A DNA stretch of 64,000 nucleotides, taken from contig NZ_LNYU01000024.1 of the NCBI RefSeq assembly GCF_001468135.1, positions 194,148-258,147 on the forward strand, read 5' to 3'. The notes below the pieces were generated by a model. It had not been told where the DNA came from, did not search any database, and saw only the letters and a list, made by a program, of their open reading frames with translations. Position numbers and translations under genes: made by a program. Each line of letters starts with the position of its first letter. Position 1 is the stretch's first letter. This stretch comes from Legionella santicrucis. GTDB lineage: Bacteria > Pseudomonadota > Gammaproteobacteria > Legionellales > Legionellaceae. Shown here in pieces: positions 55,542-64,000 of the stretch.

Positions 55542-58500
55542 TTATGGTTTAAACGTCCGATTTGATAAGGTGTCCAAACTATGTAAATCTTTCGTTCGAG
55601 TGGCTGCGGCTGCAGCAAAATCAGCACCAATGCCAAACTCATTCCGTGATAAGATTTTTTGTTGTGTGGTATCATAAGCAGGTAATACCCAAAATGGTTC
55701 ATCAAAGGCTCGAATCTTGGCTCCGAGTAATTTTGCCAATTTTTTTCCAAATGCATCGCTGACAACATCGGAACAGGTATATAACCAGATTTCAGTAGCT
55801 GGAACCCAGGCTGTTTTGAGTTTGGTGAGTAACGCTTTAGTGGCAGCTTTTTTGCTGATAGCGGTGATGAGTGCTGAATCCAATCCAGCTGATTTTACAT
55901 CATTGCCAAGTACAGCGTCCCACTTTCCATTAGTGGTTAACGTTCCTTGAAATCCCACGTTTCCACTTTGAGCGTATAAAAACAGATTAAGCCTGAGTAC
56001 TCTTGATGCAGAAGATGTTCCAAATCCAGCTACTTTTGGGGCAAAATAATTCACTGTATTAATTAAATCTTCCAGAGAGATAATGACTTGGCCAAAAGGT
56101 TTAGTTGCTTGATTATTGGCACTAGTAGCCGCAGGACTGATACTGTCGAAATCTTCAGCTGATGGAAGCCATTTATTATTCGCTAAACCTTGGACTTCAT
56201 CTGCTTCAGTGGCCCATGGTTTTGGAAAGTTGGCATAACAGGCGAGTTCATAACTAATGACCGCCCCACTTGTAGTTGAGCCGCCGCCGCTTCCACCCCC
56301 TTTATCTTCATAACTGGCAGGAATAATTGAAGCGCCTGATTGTCCTAAACTTCCCCAGTTCATTTTTGACAGTACTTCATCTGCTCGACTAGTGCCGCCA
56401 AAGAGATTACGCACATCATCGGGTACCCCAGGCATAATTGGATCACTCGTTCCGGAGCTACTATCCCCAGATCCATCTATAGTAGATCCATCATTTCCTA
56501 GACTAGAAGATGTGGAGGAGGGAGCTGTTCTTGGTGATTGCTTATCCATTTCCTTGGCAGTATTCAATAAAGCACCACCTTCAGAAATGTTTTTAGTAGA
56601 GCCCGCATTTGCTGTAGGTAAACCCATTGCCGCCAAGGCTAGTTGTGCAGCGATTTTCTTTTCTTCAATATCTTTTTGAGCCGCAACAGCTAAATTAGCT
56701 GCGGCTTGTTTACCGGCCTCAACACCTGCTGTAGTTGAATTAGAGCCTAATGCTTGTGCTAAGGCTGCAGTAGATGCAAGACCTGCCATGTCACGAAACA
56801 TGCTACCGTTTTGAACAGCATTTAATATAGCTCCCACTCCCGTTGGATCAGGCAGGGCTGTAGGATTCATAATATTCAACACCGGGGACCCTAGCTGGCC
56901 AGGGGTAACATCAACGGGTTGAGAACGAGACTCCATCTGAATTGCTGCAATTTCGGGTGGCTGTAGTGGTATAGGCGAATCTTGCCAATTCCAAAAACGA
57001 GTGGCATCAAGTAGTTCTGCGCAGTTAGAGCGACCCAGTACTGCTTCAGCAAAAACCCCGCCAGTTGGAATGGGGATCAGTTGTTCTATTGCTGTGTCTG
57101 TACCTAAGATTAAACCACGATCTTTTAACCACCCACGCCAATTTTTATGGGCTTCATCTTCAGTATCTGAAGTATTAGTTTCAATTCCCACTGCTTCAAT
57201 AAAGCTTGGCATGCGAAATACTAAATAATTGCTTGCGACCATGACCGGATTGGGATCAATTAAATCTCCTATGGGTTTACCTTCAAAGGTATATGAGGAT
57301 AAAAGAAGAGCAATTTGTGACGGGTCTAGGGCGCGCCAAATTGCTTGGCTATAATACAGTCGATTTTGCTCCAGGTGCATTTCTAATTCAGTTTCGTCAC
57401 TTTGGTTGACCAAAAAGCGACAGAGTTGCATTTCTACTGCATTAGGACTAATTTCAACAGGTAAGCTAATAGGAAATTTAGCGCTGTTGTAACTGAGCTG
57501 CAACGTTAACCTCCCTGTTAAGTAGCTTGTATTTGCGGAAGTAATCCTGATTGCAGCAATCTCTTGAATGGGAATTGCTTCACTAGCGATCCAATTGATT
57601 GGACTAATGCTGGTTAATTTAACTATATTTCCAGATTGTAAGTCTATATTTACTGCAGTAATGGAAATGGATGAACGATTTTGTGCCGTCAAATCCAGTG
57701 AAACTCCGTAAAATTCGGTTTCACCCGGTAATGATACATTGTTCGTACTTGGTTTTGTTATGCTTCCTAAAGTGATGCGTGAGGCTCTGATTAATTCATC
57801 ATTGATCCAATAAGGTCCACTTGCCTGAGGTGTTGTTGGTGACGTTGTGGGCTCGGCTTCTGCAGACGGTGTATTTGCGCTGTCCGCTGGGTTGTTTGTT
57901 ATGGCAGACATGCGCATAGAAACACTGCTTATTCTGTCGATTGCGGCTACATTATCAAATATGGAGCGTATTGGTCGAAGAGGCAAGGTAGGTTGAATCA
58001 TTACAGAGCCGAATTCTCTGCTTAATAATTCTCTTGCACGTTGACTAATCGCTGCATTGGCAAGTACTCCTTGATAACGTTTAATTGTTGCATGGTTAAA
58101 TTGGAGTAATTTCATGGGCACAAAAAGACAGCGCTCTACTTGTTGTAATTGAACATTGACCCGATAAATTTCAATCACTTCATAATATTGGATTGTTAAA
58201 GCATGCATATGATTGTAGTTGGCAATAATTCGAGTAGATACAGATTGGTGCTCTTCTTCTGAAACCTCTTTGACTACGGATGCGCGGCGATCTCGTACTG
58301 AAGATGCTGCCTGCTGCGTTGCATCAGTAACACGCTGATTCATAGTGGCAGCAAGGTTACGAGTTCCTGATGAAGTTGAAAAGCTTTCAGCATTAGAGCT
58401 CGATGTCGCGGAAGATCCACTTCCACCTAAGGTTAATGGCCCTAAACTTAATCCTAAACCGCCACCACCGGCAGAAGTAGTGGAACTGCCGCTGGTTTTA

Positions 58501-59378
58501 GAAAATCCCGTTTGAACTTCTGAGGCAACCGCATTTTGTACTTCACTAATTGCACGATTATGGGTGGTAGTATTCGTTAAATTTTCTGCTTCAGTGATTG
58601 TTTCTTGTTCCGAAGCTTTAACTTGTCGAGACCAATCCATCACCGCAATACGAGTACTTTCACCGGGGGCTAGTGCAACACTATGCAATAAATTGCCTAA
58701 GGTGACTCCTTGTGCAAACCAAGATTGGGCAAAGGTTAGCATTGCTCCAACAGCGGGTACTTTAAAACCAAAATCAGAAGAGACAGTGGGCGCAATGTCA
58801 ATGGGGCCTGCAGTATTTAAATCCGTTGTTTCTTGGGCGCTAACCTGATCAATAACTACCGAACGATAATAATGTCGCTCCGTCGGATACTCCCCTAGTC
58901 TGGGAACCAATTCACTCCCTTTTTCTTCTCCATCTTGGTTTAATTCTGGAATTCCTACATCTAATATTACTTGAGAGGCGCAAAAAGGGGGCCAGCGCCC
59001 CAAATCACCGATTGTGTCAATTTGCAGGTTATTTTTGATTTCATTAGCAATAGCAGTACTTATATCTCTAAAAACAACAATATCAGCTCCTACTAAAGCA
59101 TCGGGGGTCAGGGGTGAATCTGGATCAATAATGCTTGATGAAATTCGACCTGAGCGAGCAATAATTGAATGACCTTCTCCGTTTGCTGCCGAAGCAATCT
59201 CTTGGGAAATCAAGAATAGAGGGCAGGTTGCTAAATCGTAAATTGTTTTAATGCCTAACTTATTCAAGGTTTGTTCTGTTTGATTCGATACTCCTAGTAA
59301 GGTTGAAACAGGTTGACTTAAGGCTTGTAGTGCATCCATTTTAGTAAATTGGAATTTTAATCCATCACGGTATCCCAT
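55542..59378 (-). CDS. very large multi-domain protein, unrecognised, with helix-hairpin-helix N-terminus
   Basis: 1278 residues with no signal peptide. About 20-150: two helix-hairpin-helix-like repeats (LNKLGIKTIYDLATCPLFLI and IKNNLQIDTIGDLGRWPPF). About 225-480: a conserved-looking core (LAPGESTRIAVMDWSRQV; SVRDRRASVVKEVSEEEHQS; ANYNHMHALTIQYYEVIEIY) interrupted by a Gly/Ser/Thr-rich insert. About 510-720: beta-sandwich character. About 890-1040: Ala/Ser/Gly-rich linker. The last 210 have an alpha/beta layout with EIWLYTCSDVVSDAFGKKLA, faintly like clan-CD or CHAT-type peptidase segments, not certain. AAAGGAG precedes the ATG at 59376-59378, preferred over one eight codons upstream. By eye its G+C is higher than its neighbours, which suggests transfer. 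Confidence 0.6.
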   Translation of the reverse strand: MGYRDGLKFQFTKMDALQALSQPVSTLLGVSNQTEQTLNKLGIKTIYDLATCPLFLISQEIASAANGEGHSIIARSGRISSSIIDPDSPLTPDALVGADIVVFRDISTAIANEIKNNLQIDTIGDLGRWPPFCASQVILDVGIPELNQDGEEKGSELVPRLGEYPTERHYYRSVVIDQVSAQETTDLNTAGPIDIAPTVSSDFGFKVPAVGAMLTFAQSWFAQGVTLGNLLHSVALAPGESTRIAVMDWSRQVKASEQETITEAENLTNTTTHNRAISEVQNAVASEVQTGFSKTSGSSTTSAGGGGLGLSLGPLTLGGSGSSATSSSNAESFSTSSGTRNLAATMNQRVTDATQQAASSVRDRRASVVKEVSEEEHQSVSTRIIANYNHMHALTIQYYEVIEIYRVNVQLQQVERCLFVPMKLLQFNHATIKRYQGVLANAAISQRARELLSREFGSVMIQPTLPLRPIRSIFDNVAAIDRISSVSMRMSAITNNPADSANTPSAEAEPTTSPTTPQASGPYWINDELIRASRITLGSITKPSTNNVSLPGETEFYGVSLDLTAQNRSSISITAVNIDLQSGNIVKLTSISPINWIASEAIPIQEIAAIRITSANTSYLTGRLTLQLSYNSAKFPISLPVEISPNAVEMQLCRFLVNQSDETELEMHLEQNRLYYSQAIWRALDPSQIALLLSSYTFEGKPIGDLIDPNPVMVASNYLVFRMPSFIEAVGIETNTSDTEDEAHKNWRGWLKDRGLILGTDTAIEQLIPIPTGGVFAEAVLGRSNCAELLDATRFWNWQDSPIPLQPPEIAAIQMESRSQPVDVTPGQLGSPVLNIMNPTALPDPTGVGAILNAVQNGSMFRDMAGLASTAALAQALGSNSTTAGVEAGKQAAANLAVAAQKDIEEKKIAAQLALAAMGLPTANAGSTKNISEGGALLNTAKEMDKQSPRTAPSSTSSSLGNDGSTIDGSGDSSSGTSDPIMPGVPDDVRNLFGGTSRADEVLSKMNWGSLGQSGASIIPASYEDKGGGSGGGSTTSGAVISYELACYANFPKPWATEADEVQGLANNKWLPSAEDFDSISPAATSANNQATKPFGQVIISLEDLINTVNYFAPKVAGFGTSSASRVLRLNLFLYAQSGNVGFQGTLTTNGKWDAVLGNDVKSAGLDSALITAISKKAATKALLTKLKTAWVPATEIWLYTCSDVVSDAFGKKLAKLLGAKIRAFDEPFWVLPAYDTTQQKILSRNEFGIGADFAAAAATRTKDLHSLDTLSNRTFKP

Positions 59379-59734
59379 TTTAAACTCCTTTATTACTTCC
59401 ATGTATTAAAATTATACGACACTTTTTTAACCTCTATCGTATTGAGCAACGGTTGCCTAAGTAAATCCGTGGCGTTTTTCTTTTTGAAGATACAGCTATC
59501 TCAAGGTTAGAGACGTGATATTCTGTTTCATTTTGTTGCAGCAAGCTATGCTAAAGTGATAAAGCTTAAAAGATATTAGTGATATAAAATAAAGTTATTT
59601 TTTATATAGAACCGTTTTTATTTGGGACAGGATTCTGTATAAATGCTACTCATTTTACGGGATAATATTCTTTTAACGACATAAAAGACATTTCTATGCC
59701 TTTTATGTCGAGCTCACGTAGTTAGGAATCTTAT
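59379..59734. other. intergenic with hairpin
   Basis: 356 bases between divergent genes. The only structure seen is the inverted repeat at 59677-59710, just before the next gene. The rest is A+T-rich and should hold both promoters. Confidence 0.55.
59677..59710 (+). promoter_or_regulatory. 11-bp perfect inverted repeat upstream of the NSNS-motif gene
   Basis: cgacataaaag and cttttatgtcg are exact reverse complements with a 12-base gap, ending 24 bases before the ATG at 59735. It could be an operator or an mRNA stem near the ribosome site (TAGGAATC). Confidence 0.35.
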
Positions 59735-60262
59735 ATGCCAGAATATTGTATTCAAGCAGCTATGTTCCGGATCCCTTTTTTTCTTATTAATCGTTTTGTA
59801 CACGATTTTTGGATTTTAAGAGAAGTTGGAAGTAAGAAGGTAGTGGCTCAATTGCACGGACTTGCCACTTCGAGGAAGACCGGTAAAATAGTGCCTATTG
59901 GCTACAGCCGAGGGCATAGTTTAAAAGCTCATTGCATCACTTATGATGCCAATTTTGCGAATCTACATGGATTACAATTAGGCTCTTTTGAACTACCTAT
60001 TCATGCCTATCACACCGTATGCACAAATAAAGATTGCATACAGCACTGGTTGCGAATAAGAACAGCAGTAGAAGTAATAAATAATTTAGATCTTGATTAT
60101 CCTCCAGGTGGATTTAGCATTCCTTGGTCATCTACAATTAACAGTAATTCAATTTATCATACTTTTTCTCAGGTTATGGGTATCCCAATGCATATATTTA
60201 AGGGGTTTGTCCAAATTGGGATACAAACATCGATTTATGATCAGATTAAAAGTTATTTATAA
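59735..60262 (+). CDS. small protein with HG and NSNS motifs (possible papain-like/NlpC-type domain)
   Basis: 175 residues, no signal peptide. The order HDFWILREVGSKKVVAQLHG, then GYSRGHSLKAH, then WLRIRTAVEVINNLDLDYPP, then STINSNSIYHTFSQVMGIP resembles domains in bacterial toxin-like and calcium-binding proteins in which an early His/Asp segment and a late NSNS-x3-T-x3-MG-x-P segment are conserved. The exact family name is not certain to me, and enzymatic activity is speculation. AGGA lies eight bases before the ATG. Convergent with the next lipoprotein and divergent from the giant gene. Confidence 0.55.
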   Translation: MPEYCIQAAMFRIPFFLINRFVHDFWILREVGSKKVVAQLHGLATSRKTGKIVPIGYSRGHSLKAHCITYDANFANLHGLQLGSFELPIHAYHTVCTNKDCIQHWLRIRTAVEVINNLDLDYPPGGFSIPWSSTINSNSIYHTFSQVMGIPMHIFKGFVQIGIQTSIYDQIKSYL

Positions 60263-60291
60263 AATAAAATGATACTTTAATGAACAGTAAT

Positions 60292-60654
60292 CTATTTTTC
60301 AGATAATATATCAATTTTACTAACAAAACATTTTGTCTCGCCACTCCAGGGAAGGGTGTAGGCATCACAATGATAGCTAATAATTACATGTTTATTATTT
60401 TCCATGGCAAAATCAGCTTGTTTTACTAAATCGGTGTTGAATTGGCCTAGCGTAAAATGAAAAGCACGGCCGCTTGCGCCAGTGGCATTTTCTAGACCAC
60501 CTAAGATCATTTCCCCTTCATAGGTTCCCCAAAATTTACCTTCTTTTGCAACCTTAACAATAATTCCTGATTTTTGTCCTTTTTGTACGGTCCAGCACCC
60601 TGTTAACAAACTTACGGTGACAAGCAGAACAGAAGAAAAGAGTATTTTTTTCAT
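60292..60654 (-). CDS. small lipoprotein, unknown
   Basis: 120 residues. MKKILFSSVLLVTVSLLTGC is a lipoprotein signal with lipobox LLTGC, followed by GIIVKVAKEGKFWGTYEGEM and, later, IISYHCDAYTLPW with two further cysteines (CDAY and KCFVS) that could pair. The ATG has AGGA seven bases upstream. Short, envelope-located and without a recognisable domain; the GIIVKVAKEG segment resembles a family of hypothetical lipoproteins in Gammaproteobacteria. Confidence 0.72.
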   Translation of the reverse strand: MKKILFSSVLLVTVSLLTGCWTVQKGQKSGIIVKVAKEGKFWGTYEGEMILGGLENATGASGRAFHFTLGQFNTDLVKQADFAMENNKHVIISYHCDAYTLPWSGETKCFVSKIDILSEK

Positions 60655-60787
60655 AATAGAATCCTAGAATCAGGTGAAATGAGCTGCTCATATAAATTGT
60701 ATTGTAGAGCAGCTTTATTGCGGAAATAATAATATGACGTTCAATTAATTTAAAGAATTCTTTTATGTATTCTATACGAGTAACAAT

Positions 60788-61984
60788 TTATAGTGCTCCC
60801 TGATTTGGGTATTGTTTAAAAAACTTGATCATTTCAGATAAGACATAAGGTAGGGCTTCTATATGATCGAGTTGGTCACTGACAGATTTAATAAAGACCT
60901 CACTATTATGTTGTATCAATTGGTTATAGGCTATTTCGGCTCCAGAATAAGGCACATCTTTATCTCCTTTTGTGCCAACAAGTAATAAAGGTGCTGTTGG
61001 AGTAAAATCATAATGATTAAAATAGTGCTTCAGTTTCTCTGAATTGTTTTCAGTATGATTTAAGATGGCATAAAAAAATTCTGATTGAAAAATTAATGCT
61101 GGATTTGGAGGTAAAGCATTAAGTATCTCATTAGTGGAATGCAATCCATCAAATAATTCAGGAATGATGGCATTATAAGGACTGATAAATATTTGATTTA
61201 AATCAGTCCAATAATTTTTGTAAGTTTGTAGCGAATAGAAAAAATAAGCTAAATATGCAGTTGCTCTTGGCCCAGGATTGAGCATAATAAATTGCATGGT
61301 TTCCTCCCAGTCGTAGGGGGCTGAACCTAAGGCAACAGCGGTAACGGGATGTTTTGAGTCTTGTGTTGCGAGTAACTCAAACATGACTAAAGAAGAGAAT
61401 CCTCCTTCTGAATAACCAGCAATATAAAGCTGATCATTGGTTTCAAAATTTATTTTTTCTGCAAACTCTTTAGCAGCTAAAAGCATATCTACACTACTGC
61501 TGGCTAGTGTTTCATACTGTACATACGGATGTAATGCTAATTCATTATCACCCAGGCCAAGATAATCAGGCATAACAGTCAGATAACCACCGTGACTGGC
61601 AAACAAAGCCGGATAAATGTAATCCTTTTCATTCATTCTAGAAGGAACTTCTTCGCGATTAAAACGAGTCCCATGTTGATAGCTGACAATTCCTGCCTTA
61701 GCTATCGTTGAAGGCACAGCAACTAAGCCAGAGGCAATAGTGATGTGGCCATCTGGTGCCGGAGTTTTATAGTTAATTTTATAAAGAGACACATCGTAAT
61801 TTGCTTCAAGTGCATCAAGAGGAGGCATTTTATTTAATGCGATTTGTGCTACTTCTGTGGAGAGTTTTCCTATAGGAGCATAACTAACCAAGATTTGCTT
61901 TTCATTTTCTATGGATTGACTGTAGGAAACGGTATTTAAAAAGAAGCATAAAAAGAAGAAAATTATTTTTCTTAAAGTGAACAT
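60788..61984 (-). CDS. exported alpha/beta hydrolase
   Basis: 398 residues from the chosen start. MFTLRKIIFFFLCFFLNTVSYSQS is a cleavable signal peptide. The fold shows IVSYQHGTRF near the oxyanion region, LYIAGYSEGGFSSLVMFEL with the nucleophile Ser in G-x-S-x-G, LLLVGTKGDKDVPYSGAE with the acid, and LDHIEALPYVL with a candidate catalytic His. The layout is like secretory lipases/feruloyl-esterase relatives. It likely acts in the periplasm or is secreted. The frame runs eleven codons further upstream, but the ATG at 61982-61984 gives the proper signal. Confidence 0.8.
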   Translation of the reverse strand: MFTLRKIIFFFLCFFLNTVSYSQSIENEKQILVSYAPIGKLSTEVAQIALNKMPPLDALEANYDVSLYKINYKTPAPDGHITIASGLVAVPSTIAKAGIVSYQHGTRFNREEVPSRMNEKDYIYPALFASHGGYLTVMPDYLGLGDNELALHPYVQYETLASSSVDMLLAAKEFAEKINFETNDQLYIAGYSEGGFSSLVMFELLATQDSKHPVTAVALGSAPYDWEETMQFIMLNPGPRATAYLAYFFYSLQTYKNYWTDLNQIFISPYNAIIPELFDGLHSTNEILNALPPNPALIFQSEFFYAILNHTENNSEKLKHYFNHYDFTPTAPLLLVGTKGDKDVPYSGAEIAYNQLIQHNSEVFIKSVSDQLDHIEALPYVLSEMIKFFKQYPNQGAL

Positions 61985-62103
61985 GGTTATGTGATTTTTA
62001 TAAAAGAAATAGGACATAAAAGCTTATTTAATTTTTACTTAAATATCAACAAATTAATTATTCATGAGGAAAAAATTGTGAAGAAGAAAACTTTTACGGA
62101 TGG

Positions 62104-62184
62104 TTAACGAGGAGAGTAACCACATCCATGTGGCAGAGCATCATCCATAATGCTATCAATTCCTTTTAAGACATCCATTGTCAT
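62104..62184 (-). CDS. possible 26-residue peptide gene
   Basis: A short frame encodes MTMDVLKGIDSIMDD followed by ALPHGCGYSPR and TAA. GAGGA lies six bases before the second ATG (62176-62178), and the peptide has a sensible composition with a Gly/Cys/Pro-rich tail. Length alone makes this weak; it could be chance. It lies between the hydrolase and the S9 peptidase, divergent from the latter. Confidence 0.3.
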   Translation of the reverse strand: MTMDVLKGIDSIMDDALPHGCGYSPR

Positions 62185-62372
62185 TCCTCGTTGTTGTAAT
62201 CATAACAAACTGCCCTAAATTGTCATCCCTATATTCTCTCAAATTCGTGTAAGAAATTTCTCAAAGTAAAGATGCGTATTCACATAAAACAGGAACAGTC
62301 TCAATTTGTATTTTTCAAGAGGGTAGCTACACTAATTATTATCTACCTCAAAATTAAAATAACCTAATCAAT

Positions 62373-64000
62373 ATGAAGAAATACAATTTCTATACACGGG
62401 TTATTCTATTATTTATTTCTTTATCTTTTTGCGAAGAGATTGTTTTTGCTCAAAGAGCTCCTTTTTTGAATGATTTTTTGCGAATTAGAACGGTCAGTGA
62501 GCCAGATCTCTCAAAAAATGGAGATTGGGTGGTTTATAGTGTAGAGGAGGGTAAGGTTAAGACAGAAGGAATTAAAAATATTTGGCTTGTATCCTATGAC
62601 GGTAGCATAACGAAACAACTAACACACAGTAGGAAAAACAGCAATTACTCTCCTAAATGGAGCCCTGATGGTCAATGGATTGCTTTTTTATCTGAAAGTG
62701 GTGACGATAAAACGTCAATCTTGAAATTATTCTCCAAACGAAGGGGAAAAGTGATTCGGTTAACCAATACGCACTATGACATTAGTGATTTTGTTTGGGC
62801 TCCCGACTCTAAAAATATTGTATTTATTGCGAGTAAAGCAAAAGATGAAAACCAATCAGAAAATGAACCATTGGTTATTACCCGATATATATTTAAAAAA
62901 GATGAAGAAGGTTATTTAGGTTCAGATAGAAGCCACCTGTATCGTATATCAATCCAAAAGAAACAAGCAGAACCGTTAACTTCTGGGCCTTATGATGAAT
63001 GGGCTCCAGCTTGGTCTACTGATGGTAAGTATATTGCTTTCGTCACTAAAAGAGAAAAAGATCCCGATAGAAATTTCAATTCAGATATCTATTTGATAAC
63101 ACCATCTTTGGGAAGTAAAGCCGTACAACTCACTCATTTTCCTGGAACAGATCTGGATCAAGAATGGGAGTCTGTTCCTTCATGGAGTTCGGATAATTCC
63201 CAAATAGCCTATATACGCAGCGCTAATGCTCAAGCAATGTATTATGACTACGCACCTACTCAATTAGCTATAGTTGATGTTTCTAATGGCCAGGAACGAG
63301 TTGTGGGGCCTAGAGATCATTGGTTTACAGAACCACAATGGTCCGAGGATGGTAAAATTATTTATGTATTAATGGAAACAAGCAGAAATATTCATCTTAG
63401 CACAGTTGATGTACATACTGGTAAGGTACAAAGGCTAACTCAAGGTGCTCGTGTTGATGAATATTTTTCGGTAGCGCATCAACGAATAGTGGTTGTTTCT
63501 TCTGATGATCAACATCCTAGTGAATTGTTTGCACTTGAAAAAAATGGTTTAAGACAATTGACACATCATAATCAAAAACTTTTAGAAGAAGTGCGTTTTG
63601 AACCCACTGAAGACATTGAGTTTGATAGTTCTGATGGTACTCGAATAGAGGGGTTATTGCTAAAGCCCGCAAATTATAAGCCTGGAAAGCTATATCCTGG
63701 GATTTTAAATTTACATGGTGGTCCCGTTGATCAATTTACTCATGAATTTAATTTTGAATGGCAATGGTTAGCCGCTCAGGGATATGTCGTTATAGCTCCT
63801 AATCCAAGGGGAAGCTCTGGAAGAGGATTCAATTTTGCTAAAGCTATTTATGCTGATTGGGGTAATCTGGATGTGAAAGACGTTTTGGCGGCGGTAGATT
63901 ATGTCATAAAACAAGGCATCGCTGATCCCAATAGACTGGCTGTAGCGGGCTGGAGTTATGGCGGTATGCTTACCGATTATGTTATTGCGAGCACAAGCCG
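62373..64000 (+). CDS. S9-family (prolyl oligopeptidase/acylaminoacyl peptidase) exported peptidase, 3' end cut
   Basis: The first 542 codons are in the window; the gene continues past the right edge. MKKYNFYTRVILLFISLSF and the following residues form a signal peptide ending near VFAQ. A seven-bladed beta-propeller (about 30-400) shows repeated WSPDGQWIAFLSE-like blades (WAPDSKNIVFIAS, WSTDGKYIAFVT, WSEDGKIIYVL). The catalytic alpha/beta domain begins near 410 with GILNLHGGP and reaches the nucleophile GWSYGG close to the edge; the acid and His lie outside. It cuts short peptides, probably in the periplasm. Confidence 0.9.
   Translation, partial: MKKYNFYTRVILLFISLSFCEEIVFAQRAPFLNDFLRIRTVSEPDLSKNGDWVVYSVEEGKVKTEGIKNIWLVSYDGSITKQLTHSRKNSNYSPKWSPDGQWIAFLSESGDDKTSILKLFSKRRGKVIRLTNTHYDISDFVWAPDSKNIVFIASKAKDENQSENEPLVITRYIFKKDEEGYLGSDRSHLYRISIQKKQAEPLTSGPYDEWAPAWSTDGKYIAFVTKREKDPDRNFNSDIYLITPSLGSKAVQLTHFPGTDLDQEWESVPSWSSDNSQIAYIRSANAQAMYYDYAPTQLAIVDVSNGQERVVGPRDHWFTEPQWSEDGKIIYVLMETSRNIHLSTVDVHTGKVQRLTQGARVDEYFSVAHQRIVVVSSDDQHPSELFALEKNGLRQLTHHNQKLLEEVRFEPTEDIEFDSSDGTRIEGLLLKPANYKPGKLYPGILNLHGGPVDQFTHEFNFEWQWLAAQGYVVIAPNPRGSSGRGFNFAKAIYADWGNLDVKDVLAAVDYVIKQGIADPNRLAVAGWSYGGMLTDYVIASTS

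Overview
The window reads like chromosomal DNA of a Legionella species. This is inferred from the strong A+T bias with normal bacterial codon use, several LPS and efflux families typical of the genus, one protein ending in a eukaryotic-type CaaX prenylation box, and a second effector-like protein (endonuclease/phosphatase fold plus a hydrophobic pair). No rRNA, tRNA or Dot/Icm structural gene is present, so the genus call is an inference and the species cannot be named.

Layout. (1) 1-6.2 kb: envelope-sugar genes (a cut-off polysaccharide deacetylase, two glycosyltransferases, an LtaS-like sulfatase-fold enzyme), a LysR regulator and the small CaaX protein. (2) 6.2-12.1 kb, minus strand: a tightly spaced operon of FtsX-type permease, ATPase, HlyD-type adaptor and NodT-type outer-membrane lipoprotein, followed by a phosphoethanolamine transferase. 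(3) 12.4-41 kb: a long O-polysaccharide locus. It encodes an ABC exporter (Wzm, and Wzt with a C-terminal glycan-binding extension), a WbdD-like methyltransferase with a 406-residue coiled coil made of 29 fourteen-residue repeats, a 1481-residue multi-domain glycosyltransferase, an epimerase, three large membrane proteins that share a small domain, a close-packed sugar-modification operon, galU, and two convergent rml pairs for dTDP-rhamnose separated by an array of 42-bp palindromic repeats. (4) 40.7-55.4 kb, accessory: an SMR transporter, the 847-residue effector candidate, two gene remnants (YafQ-like toxin, zinc-ribbon protein), an MFS transporter, a LuxR-type regulator, an ANT(6)-like enzyme, an outer-membrane protein, a glutaminase, small membrane proteins, an exported 10-residue-repeat protein and a lone acetolactate-synthase-like enzyme. 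(5) 55.5-64 kb: a very large unrecognised protein, a small protein with an NSNS motif, a lipoprotein, an exported hydrolase and a 3'-truncated S9 peptidase.

How it fits together. The central locus looks like an ABC-transporter-dependent O-antigen system. Rml and GalU enzymes supply activated sugars. The multi-domain glycosyltransferase would build the chain. The methyltransferase/coiled-coil protein would cap it and set its length by analogy with WbdD, and Wzt would recognise the cap and export it with Wzm. The three membrane proteins, the GtrB-like transferase and the small SMR protein would decorate the polymer. The most striking signal is that the coiled-coil ruler is encoded by near-identical 84-bp tandem repeats, so chain length could change by repeat slippage.
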